Shown piece after piece: positions 43,635 through 51,702 of a stretch of 64,000 bases of DNA. The notes beneath the pieces are model-generated. The model was given only the letters and a program-made list of their open reading frames with translations. It was not told where the DNA came from and made no database searches. Position 1 is the first letter of the stretch. Each line of letters begins with the position of its first letter. A program made the translations under genes and the position numbers. The DNA lies in assembly GCA_001899445.1 (NCBI GenBank), contig MPOA01000002.1:186001-250000 (forward strand), read 5' to 3'. The DNA comes from Candidatus Desulfopertinax cowenii (lineage in GTDB: Bacteria; Bacillota; Desulfotomaculia; Desulfotomaculales; Desulforudaceae).

Positions 43635-43712
43635 GTGACCGGCGAAATGTACCTTTTGGAACAAGCGCTGGCTGACCCTCAAGAACGGGAAGTGATGTTT
43701 CCATGCGGTTGA
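43635..43712 (+). CDS. 25-codon ORF overlapping the start of hdrC
   Basis: AGGGAGGA (43617-43624) precedes GTG 43635, which opens a 25-residue frame, MTGEMYLLEQALADPQEREV and five more residues, ending at 43712 inside hdrC (overlap 10 bases). Its translation would bring ribosomes to the hdrC start, so it could be a coupling leader. No homologue is known to me. It could be chance. Confidence 0.3.
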   Translation: MTGEMYLLEQALADPQEREVMFPCG

Positions 43713-44272
43713 ACCTTACCGTGGCCACCCGGGACGGCACCGAATTTGTCCGGCGGGTGGAGGCCGAAAGCGGGCAAAAGGTGGCGGACTGTTACCAGTG
43801 CGGCAAGTGCACGGCGGGGTGTCCCGTGACCTTCGCCATGGACCTGATGCCCCACCAAGTGGTGCGCCTGCTCCAGCTGGGCCTGGGGGACGAAATACTG
43901 GAAAGCAAGACCATCTGGCTATGTTCGACCTGCGCTACTTGCACCACCCGGTGTCCCCGAAATATCGACCTGGCCCGGTTGATGGACACCTTAAGGAGCA
44001 CGGCTCGGAGTGCGGGACGGACGAAGGCGGGGAAGGGTATCGCGCAGTTCAACGAAGTATTCCTGGATTCGGTCCGCCGTTACGGGCGCGCCCACGAACT
44101 GGGCATCGGGCTGCGATATAACCTGAAAACCGGCAAGTTGTTCAAGGACAGCGACCTGGCCCGGGGCTGGTTCCTGCGGGGACGGCTCAAGGTAGCCGTA
44201 CCGAAGATCCGGGGCGTGGCCGAGATCGACCGCATCTTTAACGAGATCAAGCGGATGGAAGGCGGTAAGTGA
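43703..44272 (+). CDS. hdrC: heterodisulfide reductase-like subunit C
   Basis: A 189-residue ferredoxin-type subunit with two [4Fe-4S] motifs, CYQCGKCTAGCP near residue 30 and CSTCATCTTRCP near 73, then a helical C-terminal half. It relays electrons between HdrA and the catalytic HdrB. GGAAGTGA precedes the ATG. It is the first long gene of a seven-gene set hdrCBA-flxDCBA. Its 3' end (26 bases) is repeated 60 bases downstream, just before hdrB. Confidence 0.93.
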   Translation: MRLNLTVATRDGTEFVRRVEAESGQKVADCYQCGKCTAGCPVTFAMDLMPHQVVRLLQLGLGDEILESKTIWLCSTCATCTTRCPRNIDLARLMDTLRSTARSAGRTKAGKGIAQFNEVFLDSVRRYGRAHELGIGLRYNLKTGKLFKDSDLARGWFLRGRLKVAVPKIRGVAEIDRIFNEIKRMEGGK

Positions 44273-44332
44273 ATGTTGGATTCTGGTGGGGGCATCTATT
44301 CCAGGCTCAAGCGGATGGATGACGGCAAGTGA
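44247..44332. repeat. tandem duplication of the hdrC 3' end
   Basis: 44247-44272 and 44307-44332 are 26-base copies, 23 identical, with a period of 60 bases (20 codons). The first encodes the hdrC C-terminus IKRMEGGK and its stop; the second encodes LKRMDDGK and a stop that overlaps the hdrB GTG. The duplication separated the two genes. Confidence 0.75.
44273..44332 (+). CDS. 19-codon ORF created by the hdrC-end duplication
   Basis: ATG 44273 directly follows the hdrC stop and opens a 19-residue frame, MLDSGGGIYSRLKRMDDGK, whose end mirrors the hdrC C-terminus and whose TGA overlaps the hdrB start (GTGA). It probably has no own function, but reinitiation through it would preserve translational coupling from hdrC to hdrB. 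Confidence 0.35.
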   Translation: MLDSGGGIYSRLKRMDDGK

Positions 44333-45189
44333 GGTACAGTTATTATTCGGGCTGTTCGCTGCACGCAACCGCCAGGGAATTCGACCTTTCCACGCGGGCG
44401 GTCTGCCGCCGGCTGGGCATCGAACTGGCCGAGATTCCGGACTGGAACTGCTGCGGGGCGACCGCCGCCCACAGCACCAGCCATCTCCTAGGCGTGGCCC
44501 TGGCTGCCCGCAACCTGGCGCTGGCCGGGGAGCAGGGTCTGGATGTGCTTGTGCCTTGTGCCGCCTGTTACCAAAGACTGGCTGTTGCGCGGAAGGAAAT
44601 GGACCAAAACTCGGAACTCTGGAAACGGGTGGTCCGAATCACCGGGCGGGATTACACGGATCGGGTCGGCATAAAGTCCCTGCTGGAGGTGCTTGCCGGA
44701 CTGGATTCGGAACAGCTGGCCGCGCAAGTGGTCCGGCCCCTGGAAGGGTTGAAGGTGGCCTGCTACTATGGGTGCCTGCTGGTGCGGCCCCCGGCGGTCA
44801 CCGGGTTCGACGACCCCGAGCATCCCCGGACAATGGACAGGCTGGTGCGCCTGGCCGGTGCCGAGTCGGTGGACTGGGATTACAAGACCGAGTGCTGCGG
44901 GGCGGCCCAGGGCGTTTCTAACGAACCGGTGGCGCTGAAACTGGCGCGGGACATCCTGGAGGTGGCCTCCCGCGCGGGCGCGGACTGCCTGGTCTGCGCC
45001 TGTCCGCTGTGCCAGAGCAATCTGGACGCCCGGCAGGGGCACGTCAACCGGGCTTACGGCACCAGCCTGAAGCTGCCGGTGATGTATTTCACCCAGCTGC
45101 TCGGCCTGGCTTTCGGGTTTGACGAGCGGGAACTGGGGTTGGACACCCTCTTCGTTGATCCGCGCCCAGTTATCCGGGCGCTGGGTTAA
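44329..45189 (+). CDS. hdrB: heterodisulfide reductase-like subunit B
   Basis: A 286-residue catalytic subunit with two CCG domains: DWNCCGATAAH with VPCAACYQRL, and TECCGAAQG with VCACPLCQSN. Each motif supplies cysteines for the noncubane [4Fe-4S] clusters that cleave disulfides in methanogen HdrB. In bacteria lacking CoM/CoB the physiological disulfide is unsettled; DsrC is one proposal for sulfate reducers. GTG 44329 overlaps the small upstream ORF. The last residues of each CCG motif look complete, so the site should be functional. Confidence 0.93.
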   Translation: MRYSYYSGCSLHATAREFDLSTRAVCRRLGIELAEIPDWNCCGATAAHSTSHLLGVALAARNLALAGEQGLDVLVPCAACYQRLAVARKEMDQNSELWKRVVRITGRDYTDRVGIKSLLEVLAGLDSEQLAAQVVRPLEGLKVACYYGCLLVRPPAVTGFDDPEHPRTMDRLVRLAGAESVDWDYKTECCGAAQGVSNEPVALKLARDILEVASRAGADCLVCACPLCQSNLDARQGHVNRAYGTSLKLPVMYFTQLLGLAFGFDERELGLDTLFVDPRPVIRALG

Positions 45190-45226
45190 ATTTTCGCTGA
45201 GGATTTGCAGAAGGAGTAGCGAGTGA

Positions 45227-47212
45227 ATGCCCAGAACAGGCGTTTTTGTTTGCTGGTGCGGTTCTAACATCGGCGGGGTGATCGACTGCCCGGGTATTGC
45301 CGCCCAGGCGGCCGGCTTTCCCGCTGTGGTGCACAGTGTGGACTACAAGTACTTGTGTAGTGAACCGGGGCAGAATATGATCATTCAGGCCGTCCGCGAG
45401 CACCGGCTGGACCGGGTGGTGGTGGCGTCCTGCTCCCCGCGGCTGCACGAGGAGACTTTCCGCAAAGTGCTGGCCCGGGCCGGACTGAACCCGTACCTGG
45501 TGGAAATGGCCAATATCCGCGAACATTGCACATGGGTGCACGGGGCGGAGAAAGAACAGGCCCAAGCAAAGGCGCTCGCCCTGGTCCGCCGCGCCGTGGC
45601 GAAGGCGAACCGGCTGGAACCGCTGTTCGAGTCCACCATCCCGGTTACCAAGCGCTGCCTGATTGTTGGGGGCGGAATCGCCGGCATCCAAACCGCCCTG
45701 GACGTGGCGGACGCCGGGCACGAGGTAGTTCTGGTGGAGCGGGAACCGACCATCGGCGGGAACATGGTCAAGCTGGACAAAACTTTCCCTACTCTGGACT
45801 GCTCCGCCTGCATCAGCACGCCGAAGATGGCGGCCGTCGCCGCCCACCCCGATATCCGGCTGTACACGTGCGCCGAGATTGAGAAAGTGACTGGCTACAT
45901 AGGTAACTTCGAAGTGACCATCCGGCGGAAGGCCCGTTACGTGGACCACGAAAAGTGCACGGGCTGCGGTACCTGCTGGGAGAAGTGCCCCATGCAGGTG
46001 CCCAGCGAGTTCAACGCCGGCCTCGGCCAGCGGAAAGCGATTTACATCCCGTTTCCGCAGGCGGTGCCCAACAAGCCGGTGATCGACCGGGAGCACTGCC
46101 GTTATTTCACCACCGGGAAATGCCAGGTCTGCGCCAAGCTTTGTCCGGCCGGCGCGGTGGACTACGAACAGGAAGACGAGGTGTTCACCGAAAAAGTAGG
46201 GGCGTTGGTGGCGGCCACCGGCTTCCAACTGTTTAACTGGTCCCGGGTTTACGGGGAGTACGGTTACGGCAGGTACCCGGACGTGATCACCGGGCTGCAG
46301 TTCGAGCGGCTGGTGAACGCAGCCGGCCCGACCGGGGGGAAGATCCTGCGGCCGTCCGACGGGAGCGCTCCGCGAACGGTGGTGTTTATTAAGTGCGTCG
46401 GGTCCCGGGACGAGTCCAAGGGCCGGAGTTATTGCTCCCGGATCTGTTGCATGTACACGGCGAAGCACGCGCTCCAGGTGTTGGAAAAGGTGCCGGGGGC
46501 GCAGGTGTACGTGTTCTACATGGACGTCCGCACGGCGGGCAAGGGTTACGAGGAGTTTTACCAGCGTGCCGTCCGGGAGGGCGTCGTTTACGTTCGCGGG
46601 CGGGTCTCGAAGGTCTACCGGGACGGCGAACGGCTGGTGGTCCGGGGAGTGGACACACTCCTGGGCCGCCCGGTGGAGGTAGACGCCGACCTGGTGGTGC
46701 TGGCCACGGCGGTGGAACCGGCGGCCGGCGCCGGGGAAACCGCCCGCCTGCTGGGGATCAACGCCGACCGGGACGGGTTTTTCCAGGAGGCGCACCCGAA
46801 GCTGCGGCCGGTGGAAACCCACACCGGTGGGGTGTTCCTGGCCGGGGCCTGTTCATCACCCAAGGACATCCCCGACACGGTCGCCCAGGCGAGCGGCGCG
46901 GCGGCCAAAGTGGTGGGGCTCCTGTCGCGCGAACAGCTGTCCACCAACCCCATGATCGCGCAGGTGAACGAGACCCTGTGCACTGGGTGTTTCCTTTGCG
47001 TGCCGGTCTGTCCGTACAAGGCCCTGGAACGGAGGAAGATTACCGAGTTGCTGCCCGGCCACCCGCCGCGGGAGCGGGAGGTGGCCGGCGTGAACCCCGG
47101 CCTGTGCCAGGGCTGCGGGGCGTGCAACGCCGTTTGCCGGGCCGGGGCGGTGGAGGTGCGCGGATTCACTAACGAGCAACTGCTGGCGGAGGTGGACGCC
47201 TTATGTCTGTAG
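45227..47212 (+). CDS. hdrA: heterodisulfide reductase-like subunit A
   Basis: A 661-residue flavoprotein with several Fe-S clusters. The N-terminal domain reads [16 protein letters not shown]. The FAD motif [25 protein letters not shown] lies near 145, followed by [13 protein letters not shown], with Cys where some relatives have Sec. Ferredoxin motifs are [23 protein letters not shown], and at the C-terminus [12 protein letters not shown] and [11 protein letters not shown]. HdrA carries the bifurcating FAD and is the probable ferredoxin-reducing site. AAGGAG precedes the ATG. It overlaps flxD by 10 bases. Confidence 0.95.
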   Translation: MPRTGVFVCWCGSNIGGVIDCPGIAAQAAGFPAVVHSVDYKYLCSEPGQNMIIQAVREHRLDRVVVASCSPRLHEETFRKVLARAGLNPYLVEMANIREHCTWVHGAEKEQAQAKALALVRRAVAKANRLEPLFESTIPVTKRCLIVGGGIAGIQTALDVADAGHEVVLVEREPTIGGNMVKLDKTFPTLDCSACISTPKMAAVAAHPDIRLYTCAEIEKVTGYIGNFEVTIRRKARYVDHEKCTGCGTCWEKCPMQVPSEFNAGLGQRKAIYIPFPQAVPNKPVIDREHCRYFTTGKCQVCAKLCPAGAVDYEQEDEVFTEKVGALVAATGFQLFNWSRVYGEYGYGRYPDVITGLQFERLVNAAGPTGGKILRPSDGSAPRTVVFIKCVGSRDESKGRSYCSRICCMYTAKHALQVLEKVPGAQVYVFYMDVRTAGKGYEEFYQRAVREGVVYVRGRVSKVYRDGERLVVRGVDTLLGRPVEVDADLVVLATAVEPAAGAGETARLLGINADRDGFFQEAHPKLRPVETHTGGVFLAGACSSPKDIPDTVAQASGAAAKVVGLLSREQLSTNPMIAQVNETLCTGCFLCVPVCPYKALERRKITELLPGHPPREREVAGVNPGLCQGCGACNAVCRAGAVEVRGFTNEQLLAEVDALCL

Positions 47213-47658
47213 ACGGTGCCCGGGATTGGCAACCGAAAATCCTGGCCGTTTTCTGCAACTGGTGCAGCTACGCCGGGGCCGACCTGGCCGGGGTAAGCCG
47301 GATGAGCTACCCCCCGAACGTAAGGATCATGCGGGTGCCTTGTTCCAGCCGGGTGGACCCGGCCTTCATCCTGCGGGCCTTTCTTAAGGGTGCGGACGGG
47401 GTGCTGATTTCCGGGTGACACCCCGGCGACTGCCACTATGTTAGTGGCAATTACCACACCCGGCGCCGCTTTCTACTGGTCAAGCGGCTGCTGGAGTACG
47501 TGGGGCTGGAACCGGGCCGGTTCGAGGTGCGCTGGATCTCCGGTTCCGAGGGTGGCAAGGTGGCCGATGCGGTGCGCGAGATGACCGACCGGATTCGCCG
47601 GCTGGGTCCAAACAGGAAGATGAGGGATGCCGCCGGCTGGGCCCGAACCGGAAGATGA
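47203..47658 (+). CDS. flxD: FlxD/MvhD-like subunit, selenoprotein with in-frame UGA (Sec72)
   Basis: A 151-residue [2Fe-2S] electron-transfer protein of the MvhD/FrhD family linking HdrA to its electron donor. The frame starts at ATG 47203 after GGAGGTGG and meets TGA at 47416-47418. It continues uninterrupted to TGA 47656-47658 through [17 protein letters not shown], the conserved active region in which MvhD has Cys or Sec at the position of this UGA ([17 protein letters not shown]). A perfect hairpin follows 12 bases later. Earlier cysteines ([18 protein letters not shown]) complete the ligand set. The last about 20 residues derive from a 35-bp tandem repeat. Selenocysteine is strongly inferred, not proven. 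Confidence 0.9.
47416..47449 (+). promoter_or_regulatory. bacterial SECIS-like element in flxD
   Basis: UGA 47416-47418 is followed by TGCCACTA-TGT-TAGTGGCA (47431-47449), a perfect 8-bp stem with a three-base loop whose second base is G. The loop lies 20 bases after the UGA. Bacterial SECIS elements need a hairpin 16-37 bases downstream with G among the first two loop bases; both are met. Confidence 0.85.
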
Positions 47659-47690
47659 GGGATGCCGCCGGCTGGGCCCGAACCGGAAGA
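47601..47690. repeat. 35-bp tandem repeat, about 2.6 copies
   Basis: Units begin at 47601, 47636 and 47671 (partial). Each reads GCTGGG, then a CCNAAC- or CCGAAC-type core, then GGAAGATGAGGGATGCCGCC. Unit 1 has a few mismatches; units 2 and 3 match over the shared part. Since 35 is not a multiple of three, each unit shifts frame. The repeat forms the flxD C-terminus, its stop codon, and the spacer before flxC. Confidence 0.85.
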
Positions 47691-47705
47691 GATGGAGGAT
47701 GTTTG

Positions 47706-48692
47706 GTGAAAAGTACCTTGGAAACCTTGCGGAAAGAAGCCGCTCATTTGCTGAAGGAAGAGCGGGTGAAGTTCGTGATCGGGTACGCCCAGGGCACCGA
47801 CCTAGCCCGGACTACCCCCTTTTTCGCGGCTAACGTCCGCCAGGCCGGGATGCTGACCTGGACGCCCTTCTGCGTTTACAGCCTGGTGAAGTACCTGCTG
47901 GACTTCCGGTACGACGACATTCGGCTGGCGGTGGTGGTCAAGGGCTGTGACAGCCGGGCGGTCAACCGCCTGGTGCAGGACAACCAGTTCGCGCGGGAGC
48001 GGGTAGTGGTGCTCGGCATTCCGTGCGGCGGGATGCTGGATCGGGAGAAGGTGCTGCGGGTGGTGGAGCCGGCGGCTGCGCTGCTGGAGGCGGAGGACCG
48101 GGGGACGGAGTACCTGCTAAAGACGGACTGTGGTGAGTTCTGCTTCGAGAAACAAGAAACGCTGCTGGCCAAGTGCCTGGAGTGTGAGCACAACGTGCCG
48201 GTGGTGGCCGACCGAATGGTGGGGCCAAAGGTGCCGTCGCCGGCCCGACCCGGGATGGACCGGTTTGCCGGGGTGCGGGAACTGGAGGCGCTGGACACGG
48301 CGGCTCGGAGCGCGTTCTGGGACCGGCACTTCGCCCGCTGCCTGCGCTGCTTCGCTTGCCGCAATGTCTGTCCGGCCTGCAACTGCAAGGAATGTTCCCT
48401 GGAACGAGCCGTGCCGGGTTGGCAGCAAGGGGTTTGCTGGTTGTCCAAACGTACCAGTCTGGGCCTGAACCACATGTTCCACCTGATCCGGATGTACCAC
48501 GTGACCGGCCGGTGTATCGATTGCGGCGAGTGTGCCCGGGTCTGCCCGGTAAACATACCCCTCCGGGAATTGTACCGTAAGGTGGCCAAAGACGCCAACG
48601 AACTGCTTGGAATGTCGTTACCCGGGCTGGATCCGGAGGAGAAACCGCTTTTGACTACTTACCAGGCTACCGATCCAGATGAATTCATGTAG
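47706..48692 (+). CDS. flxC: FlxC-like ferredoxin-type subunit of the flavin oxidoreductase module
   Basis: A 328-residue protein. The N-terminal 190 residues resemble the FrhB/coenzyme F420 hydrogenase beta-like domain (VVVKGCDSRAVNRLVQDN, VLGIPCGGMLDREK, TDCGEFCFEK). The C-terminal part has two [4Fe-4S] motifs, CLRCFACRNVCP with an additional CNCKEC, and CIDCGECARVCP. GGAGG lies 7 bases before GTG 47706. A longer reading through the upstream repeat (adding [11 protein letters not shown]) is rejected as it lacks a ribosome site. Within FlxABCD this subunit is thought to relay electrons from FlxA to FlxD and HdrABC. Confidence 0.85.
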   Translation: MKSTLETLRKEAAHLLKEERVKFVIGYAQGTDLARTTPFFAANVRQAGMLTWTPFCVYSLVKYLLDFRYDDIRLAVVVKGCDSRAVNRLVQDNQFARERVVVLGIPCGGMLDREKVLRVVEPAAALLEAEDRGTEYLLKTDCGEFCFEKQETLLAKCLECEHNVPVVADRMVGPKVPSPARPGMDRFAGVRELEALDTAARSAFWDRHFARCLRCFACRNVCPACNCKECSLERAVPGWQQGVCWLSKRTSLGLNHMFHLIRMYHVTGRCIDCGECARVCPVNIPLRELYRKVAKDANELLGMSLPGLDPEEKPLLTTYQATDPDEFM

Positions 48693-48705
48693 TGAGGTGT
48701 GCGGA

Positions 48706-49728
48706 TTGTCGGAGCGGGTGATGGAGCGCGACCGGCTGGCCGCGTTTTTGGATCAGATAGCAACACGTTACCACCTGGTGGCACCGGTTGCAGAGGACGG
48801 CGTGGTCGACTACCGGCGGGTGGATGACGCCCGAAGGGTGGTCCTGGACGAATTGTCCACCGTGCCCCCGAAAACGCACTTCTTTCCCCAGACCGAGGAA
48901 CTGTACAGTTATTCCACGGTGACCGGGCTGGAGATCAAAGAAACCGTAGGCACACCGGCGGCTGTGCTGTTCGGCGTCCGGCCCTGCGACTTGAAGGGGT
49001 TTCTGGCGTTGGACCCGGTGTTTGCGGGTCGCTTTCGGGATCCTTACTACTGGAGTAAGCGTGAGCGAACTATTATTATCGGTCTTAGCTGTACAACCGT
49101 GCAGTCCACCTGCTTCTGCCAGGCGTTCGATGGTTCCCCGGTGAACGGGGAAGGGGCGGACGTGCTGTTTACACCGCTGGAGGCGGTGTACCTGGTGGAG
49201 ATACTGACTTCCAAAGGCGAGCAGTTGGCGGCGGAGTTCAGCACGTTTTTGGGAACTGAAGGCGTTGAAGAGGCGCTCCGGGGGAAAGAAGCCCTGGCCC
49301 GGGAGTTGGATGGGCGGTTCATACGACAGGTGGACCTGGAAGGGGTGAAGGAAAAGGCCGACCGGATGTTCGACCATCCGTACTGGCGGAGACTGGCCCG
49401 GAGATGTCTGGGTTGCGGCATCTGCACTTTCCTGTGTCCCACCTGCCACTGTTTCGATGTGGTGGACGAGAACCGTGGGGACCGCACCGGCTTGCGGGTG
49501 CGTTGCTGGGATTCCTGTATGTTCACCGATTTCACCCTGCACACCAGCGGCCACAACCCCCGACCTTCGAAGACCGAGCGGTTGCGCAACCGGATTTTGC
49601 ACAAACTGAAGTACCACCTGGACCGCTACGGTCTGCACGGTTGCGTCGGCTGCGGGCGTTGTGTGGCCAAGTGCCCGGTTAACATTGACCTCACCAAGGT
49701 GATCGCCGAGATCAGGGAGGTGGACTAG
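48706..49728 (+). CDS. flxB: FlxB-like [4Fe-4S] subunit (sulfhydrogenase beta-like)
   Basis: A 340-residue protein of the sulfhydrogenase-beta/AsrA-like type. The N-terminal domain (FPQTEELYSY, VLFGVRPCDLKGFLALD, SCTTVQSTCFC) precedes two ferredoxin motifs, CLGCGICTFLCPTCHC near 228 and CVGCGRCVAKCP near the C-terminus. The start is chosen as TTG 48706 behind GAGGTG; GTG 48718 and ATG 48721 are in frame and possible. It abuts flxA with no gap. It is expected to carry electrons from the NADH-oxidising FlxA. Confidence 0.88.
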   Translation: MSERVMERDRLAAFLDQIATRYHLVAPVAEDGVVDYRRVDDARRVVLDELSTVPPKTHFFPQTEELYSYSTVTGLEIKETVGTPAAVLFGVRPCDLKGFLALDPVFAGRFRDPYYWSKRERTIIIGLSCTTVQSTCFCQAFDGSPVNGEGADVLFTPLEAVYLVEILTSKGEQLAAEFSTFLGTEGVEEALRGKEALARELDGRFIRQVDLEGVKEKADRMFDHPYWRRLARRCLGCGICTFLCPTCHCFDVVDENRGDRTGLRVRCWDSCMFTDFTLHTSGHNPRPSKTERLRNRILHKLKYHLDRYGLHGCVGCGRCVAKCPVNIDLTKVIAEIREVD

Positions 49729-50571
49729 GTGAGCCACGAAAACCCCTTGCTGCCACGCCCGGCCACCATCCAGAAGATCATCCCCGAAACCGGGGACGTG
49801 AAGACCTTCCGACTGACCCTGGACGACGCTGAGGCCATGGCCGCCTGGCATCACGAACCGGGGCAACTGGGCATGCTGTCGGTGTTCGGTGTGGGGGAGG
49901 CCATGTTCTCCATCAGTTCGTCTCCCACCAAGCGGGAATACATTGAATTCAGTATCAAGCGCATGGGCAAGGTCACCCGGGCGCTACACGAGCTGGAGGC
50001 CGGCTGCCAGGTGGGCTTGCGCGGACCGTACGGAAACCATTTTCCTTATGAAAAGTTCAAAGGTAAAGATCTTTTGTTCGTGGGCGGTGGAATCGGGCTG
50101 GCTCCGTTGCGCTCGCTGATCGACTTCGTGTTGGCCGAGGAGAATCGTGGTGACTACGGACGGGTGGAGATCCTTTACGGGGCTCGCTCCTACGATGACT
50201 TGTGTTTTAAGGACGACGTGTTGGACGGCTGGGTCCGACAGCCCGGTACCGTGGTTTACACTACCATTGACCAGGCAGAAGAGCGGTGGACCGGACACGT
50301 TGGGTTTGTGCCGGCTTATCTAAAGGAAGTCGCCCCCACCCCGGAGAACAAGTACGCCCTGATTTGCGGACCGCCGGTTATGATCAAATTCGTAATGCAG
50401 GCGCTGCAAAAGCTGGGTTTTCGGGAAGAACAGATTTATTCCACGCTGGAGCTGCGCATGAAGTGCGGCATCGGCAAGTGCGGCCGTTGCAACATCGGCA
50501 GCAAGTTTGTCTGCCTGGAGGGCCCGGTGTTCAACATGGTGGAGATCGGCCAGCTGCCGCCGGAGTTCTAG
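49729..50571 (+). CDS. flxA: FlxA-like FAD/NAD(H)-binding subunit (sulfhydrogenase gamma-like)
   Basis: A 280-residue ferredoxin-reductase-fold protein. The FAD domain has MFSISSSPTKREYIEFSIK and LRGPYGNHFP. The pyridine-nucleotide domain has LLFVGGGIGLAPLRSLI and CGPPVMIKFVMQALQKLG. A C-terminal [2Fe-2S] loop reads KCGIGKCGRCNIGSKFVC. It is the probable NADH entry site of the Flx-Hdr complex, which in Desulfovibrio is proposed to couple NADH to ferredoxin and disulfide reduction. GTG 49729 follows the flxB stop directly. It is the last gene of the operon, followed by a strong terminator. Confidence 0.9.
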   Translation: MSHENPLLPRPATIQKIIPETGDVKTFRLTLDDAEAMAAWHHEPGQLGMLSVFGVGEAMFSISSSPTKREYIEFSIKRMGKVTRALHELEAGCQVGLRGPYGNHFPYEKFKGKDLLFVGGGIGLAPLRSLIDFVLAEENRGDYGRVEILYGARSYDDLCFKDDVLDGWVRQPGTVVYTTIDQAEERWTGHVGFVPAYLKEVAPTPENKYALICGPPVMIKFVMQALQKLGFREEQIYSTLELRMKCGIGKCGRCNIGSKFVCLEGPVFNMVEIGQLPPEF

Positions 50572-50594
50572 AAAAGGCGCCAAAGGCGCCTTTT
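50572..50594 (+). terminator. rho-independent terminator of hdr-flx
   Basis: AAAAGGCGCC-AAA-GGCGCCTTTT (50572-50594) is a perfect GC stem with flanking A and T runs, directly after the flxA stop. The A run makes it potentially bidirectional, serving the convergent ABC operon as well. Confidence 0.9.
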
Positions 50595-50643
50595 CAGCGC
50601 AAAAGTTGCGGGCGGAAAGACTCCGGCTCATCCCGGGGGTGCT

Positions 50644-51702
50644 TTACGTCACCCGGCGCCATTCCAGCAGGTAGTTGGTGAGGAACCAGGTGACACCGCC
50701 GGCCAGGAGGTAGCACAGGCTCAGGGGCAAAGCCCCCGAACGGTGCACGCCGGCCAAGGCGGGCAGCAGCGGGCCTCCTAGCAGGGCGAAACAGACCACC
50801 ACCCCCAGCTTGAAGATTCCTTCCAGCCGTTCGAATACCAGGACCTCGCCGTTATTTTCCAATGGGTTGCGGGTGAACAGGAACTGGGCCAGGACGTAGG
50901 TCCCGGCGGACAGGGTGATTAGGGCGCTGTAAAGGTAAACCGGGTTGTACTTAGTTAGATCGAAACCAAGGATCCAGGAGGGTACCATCAGCAAGCTTGC
51001 GATTTCACCAAAGGAATCACGCCCATACCAGTATAAATCGCCGTGGTCCTGCCCAAAAATGGATATCCAGTAGTGGATGTTTATATCCAATAACACGTAC
51101 AATCCCCCGGGGAAGAACAGGAAGATCAGGGCCAGGGTGGCGTTCCCCAGGGTGGTGCCGCTGACGGTGGCGATCAACACGGTGAAGCAGAAGATGAACG
51201 CCAGGACCAATAAGTTGTGCAGCGCCCATTTCCAAATATCCAGGATGTTGAACGGGAACGGGAGGCCGGAGTTGGCCCAGACCAGCAGGGTCATCAGGAC
51301 GGCGTTCGCTCCGAAGATGATCAGGATCTGCCCCAGGCCCACCACCACTTTGCTGAACAGGATGTCCCGCCGGGTATAGGGCATGGCCAGCAGTAAACTC
51401 AGAGTCTCTGTCTCCCGCTCCCGGCCTACGGTCGTGGCGGCCAACGCTACTGCGAAGAAAATCGAGATCATACCTGCCACGGCGTCTGCGGACAATAGGC
51501 GGTCGTTGAAGGAGTGGAATCCGTACCAATACTGCCCGAAGGACGACATTTCCCCGGCTTTTGAGTAGGCCGTGATTTCGTGCTGCAGGGTAAGAGTGGT
51601 CAGGTAGGTCAAAAACCCGAAGAACAGGGCGAAAAGCAACCAGCTGTTCTTCCAGTCCTTCCAGATCAACGTCTTATTGGGCCACAATCTTTTTAAGCTC
51701 AT
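50644..51702 (-). CDS. ABC-2 type transporter permease (YtrC/D-like)
   Basis: A 352-residue permease with about eight spans. Features are WKDWKNSWLLFALFFGFLTYL, the extracytoplasmic loop after residue 40, VGRERETETLSLLLAMPYTRRDI (the cytoplasmic coupling helix typical of ABC-2 permeases) and a series of C-terminal spans. GGGAGG places the start at ATG 51702. It is the third gene of a GntR-ATPase-permease operon, overlapping the ATPase gene by 29 bases. Because the ATPase is frameshifted the transporter may be inactive. Confidence 0.85.
   Translation of the reverse strand: MSLKRLWPNKTLIWKDWKNSWLLFALFFGFLTYLTTLTLQHEITAYSKAGEMSSFGQYWYGFHSFNDRLLSADAVAGMISIFFAVALAATTVGRERETETLSLLLAMPYTRRDILFSKVVVGLGQILIIFGANAVLMTLLVWANSGLPFPFNILDIWKWALHNLLVLAFIFCFTVLIATVSGTTLGNATLALIFLFFPGGLYVLLDINIHYWISIFGQDHGDLYWYGRDSFGEIASLLMVPSWILGFDLTKYNPVYLYSALITLSAGTYVLAQFLFTRNPLENNGEVLVFERLEGIFKLGVVVCFALLGGPLLPALAGVHRSGALPLSLCYLLAGGVTWFLTNYLLEWRRVT

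Noticed and set aside
45782-45830. Selenocysteine in HdrA
   Set aside because: The TLDCSACI motif has ordinary Cys codons and no in-frame UGA occurs in hdrA.
45170-46822. 550-codon minus-strand open frame opposite hdrA
   Set aside because: It is complementary to a complete HdrA with all family motifs, is Pro/Arg/His-rich and low in complexity, and has no ribosome site. High GC content keeps antisense frames open.
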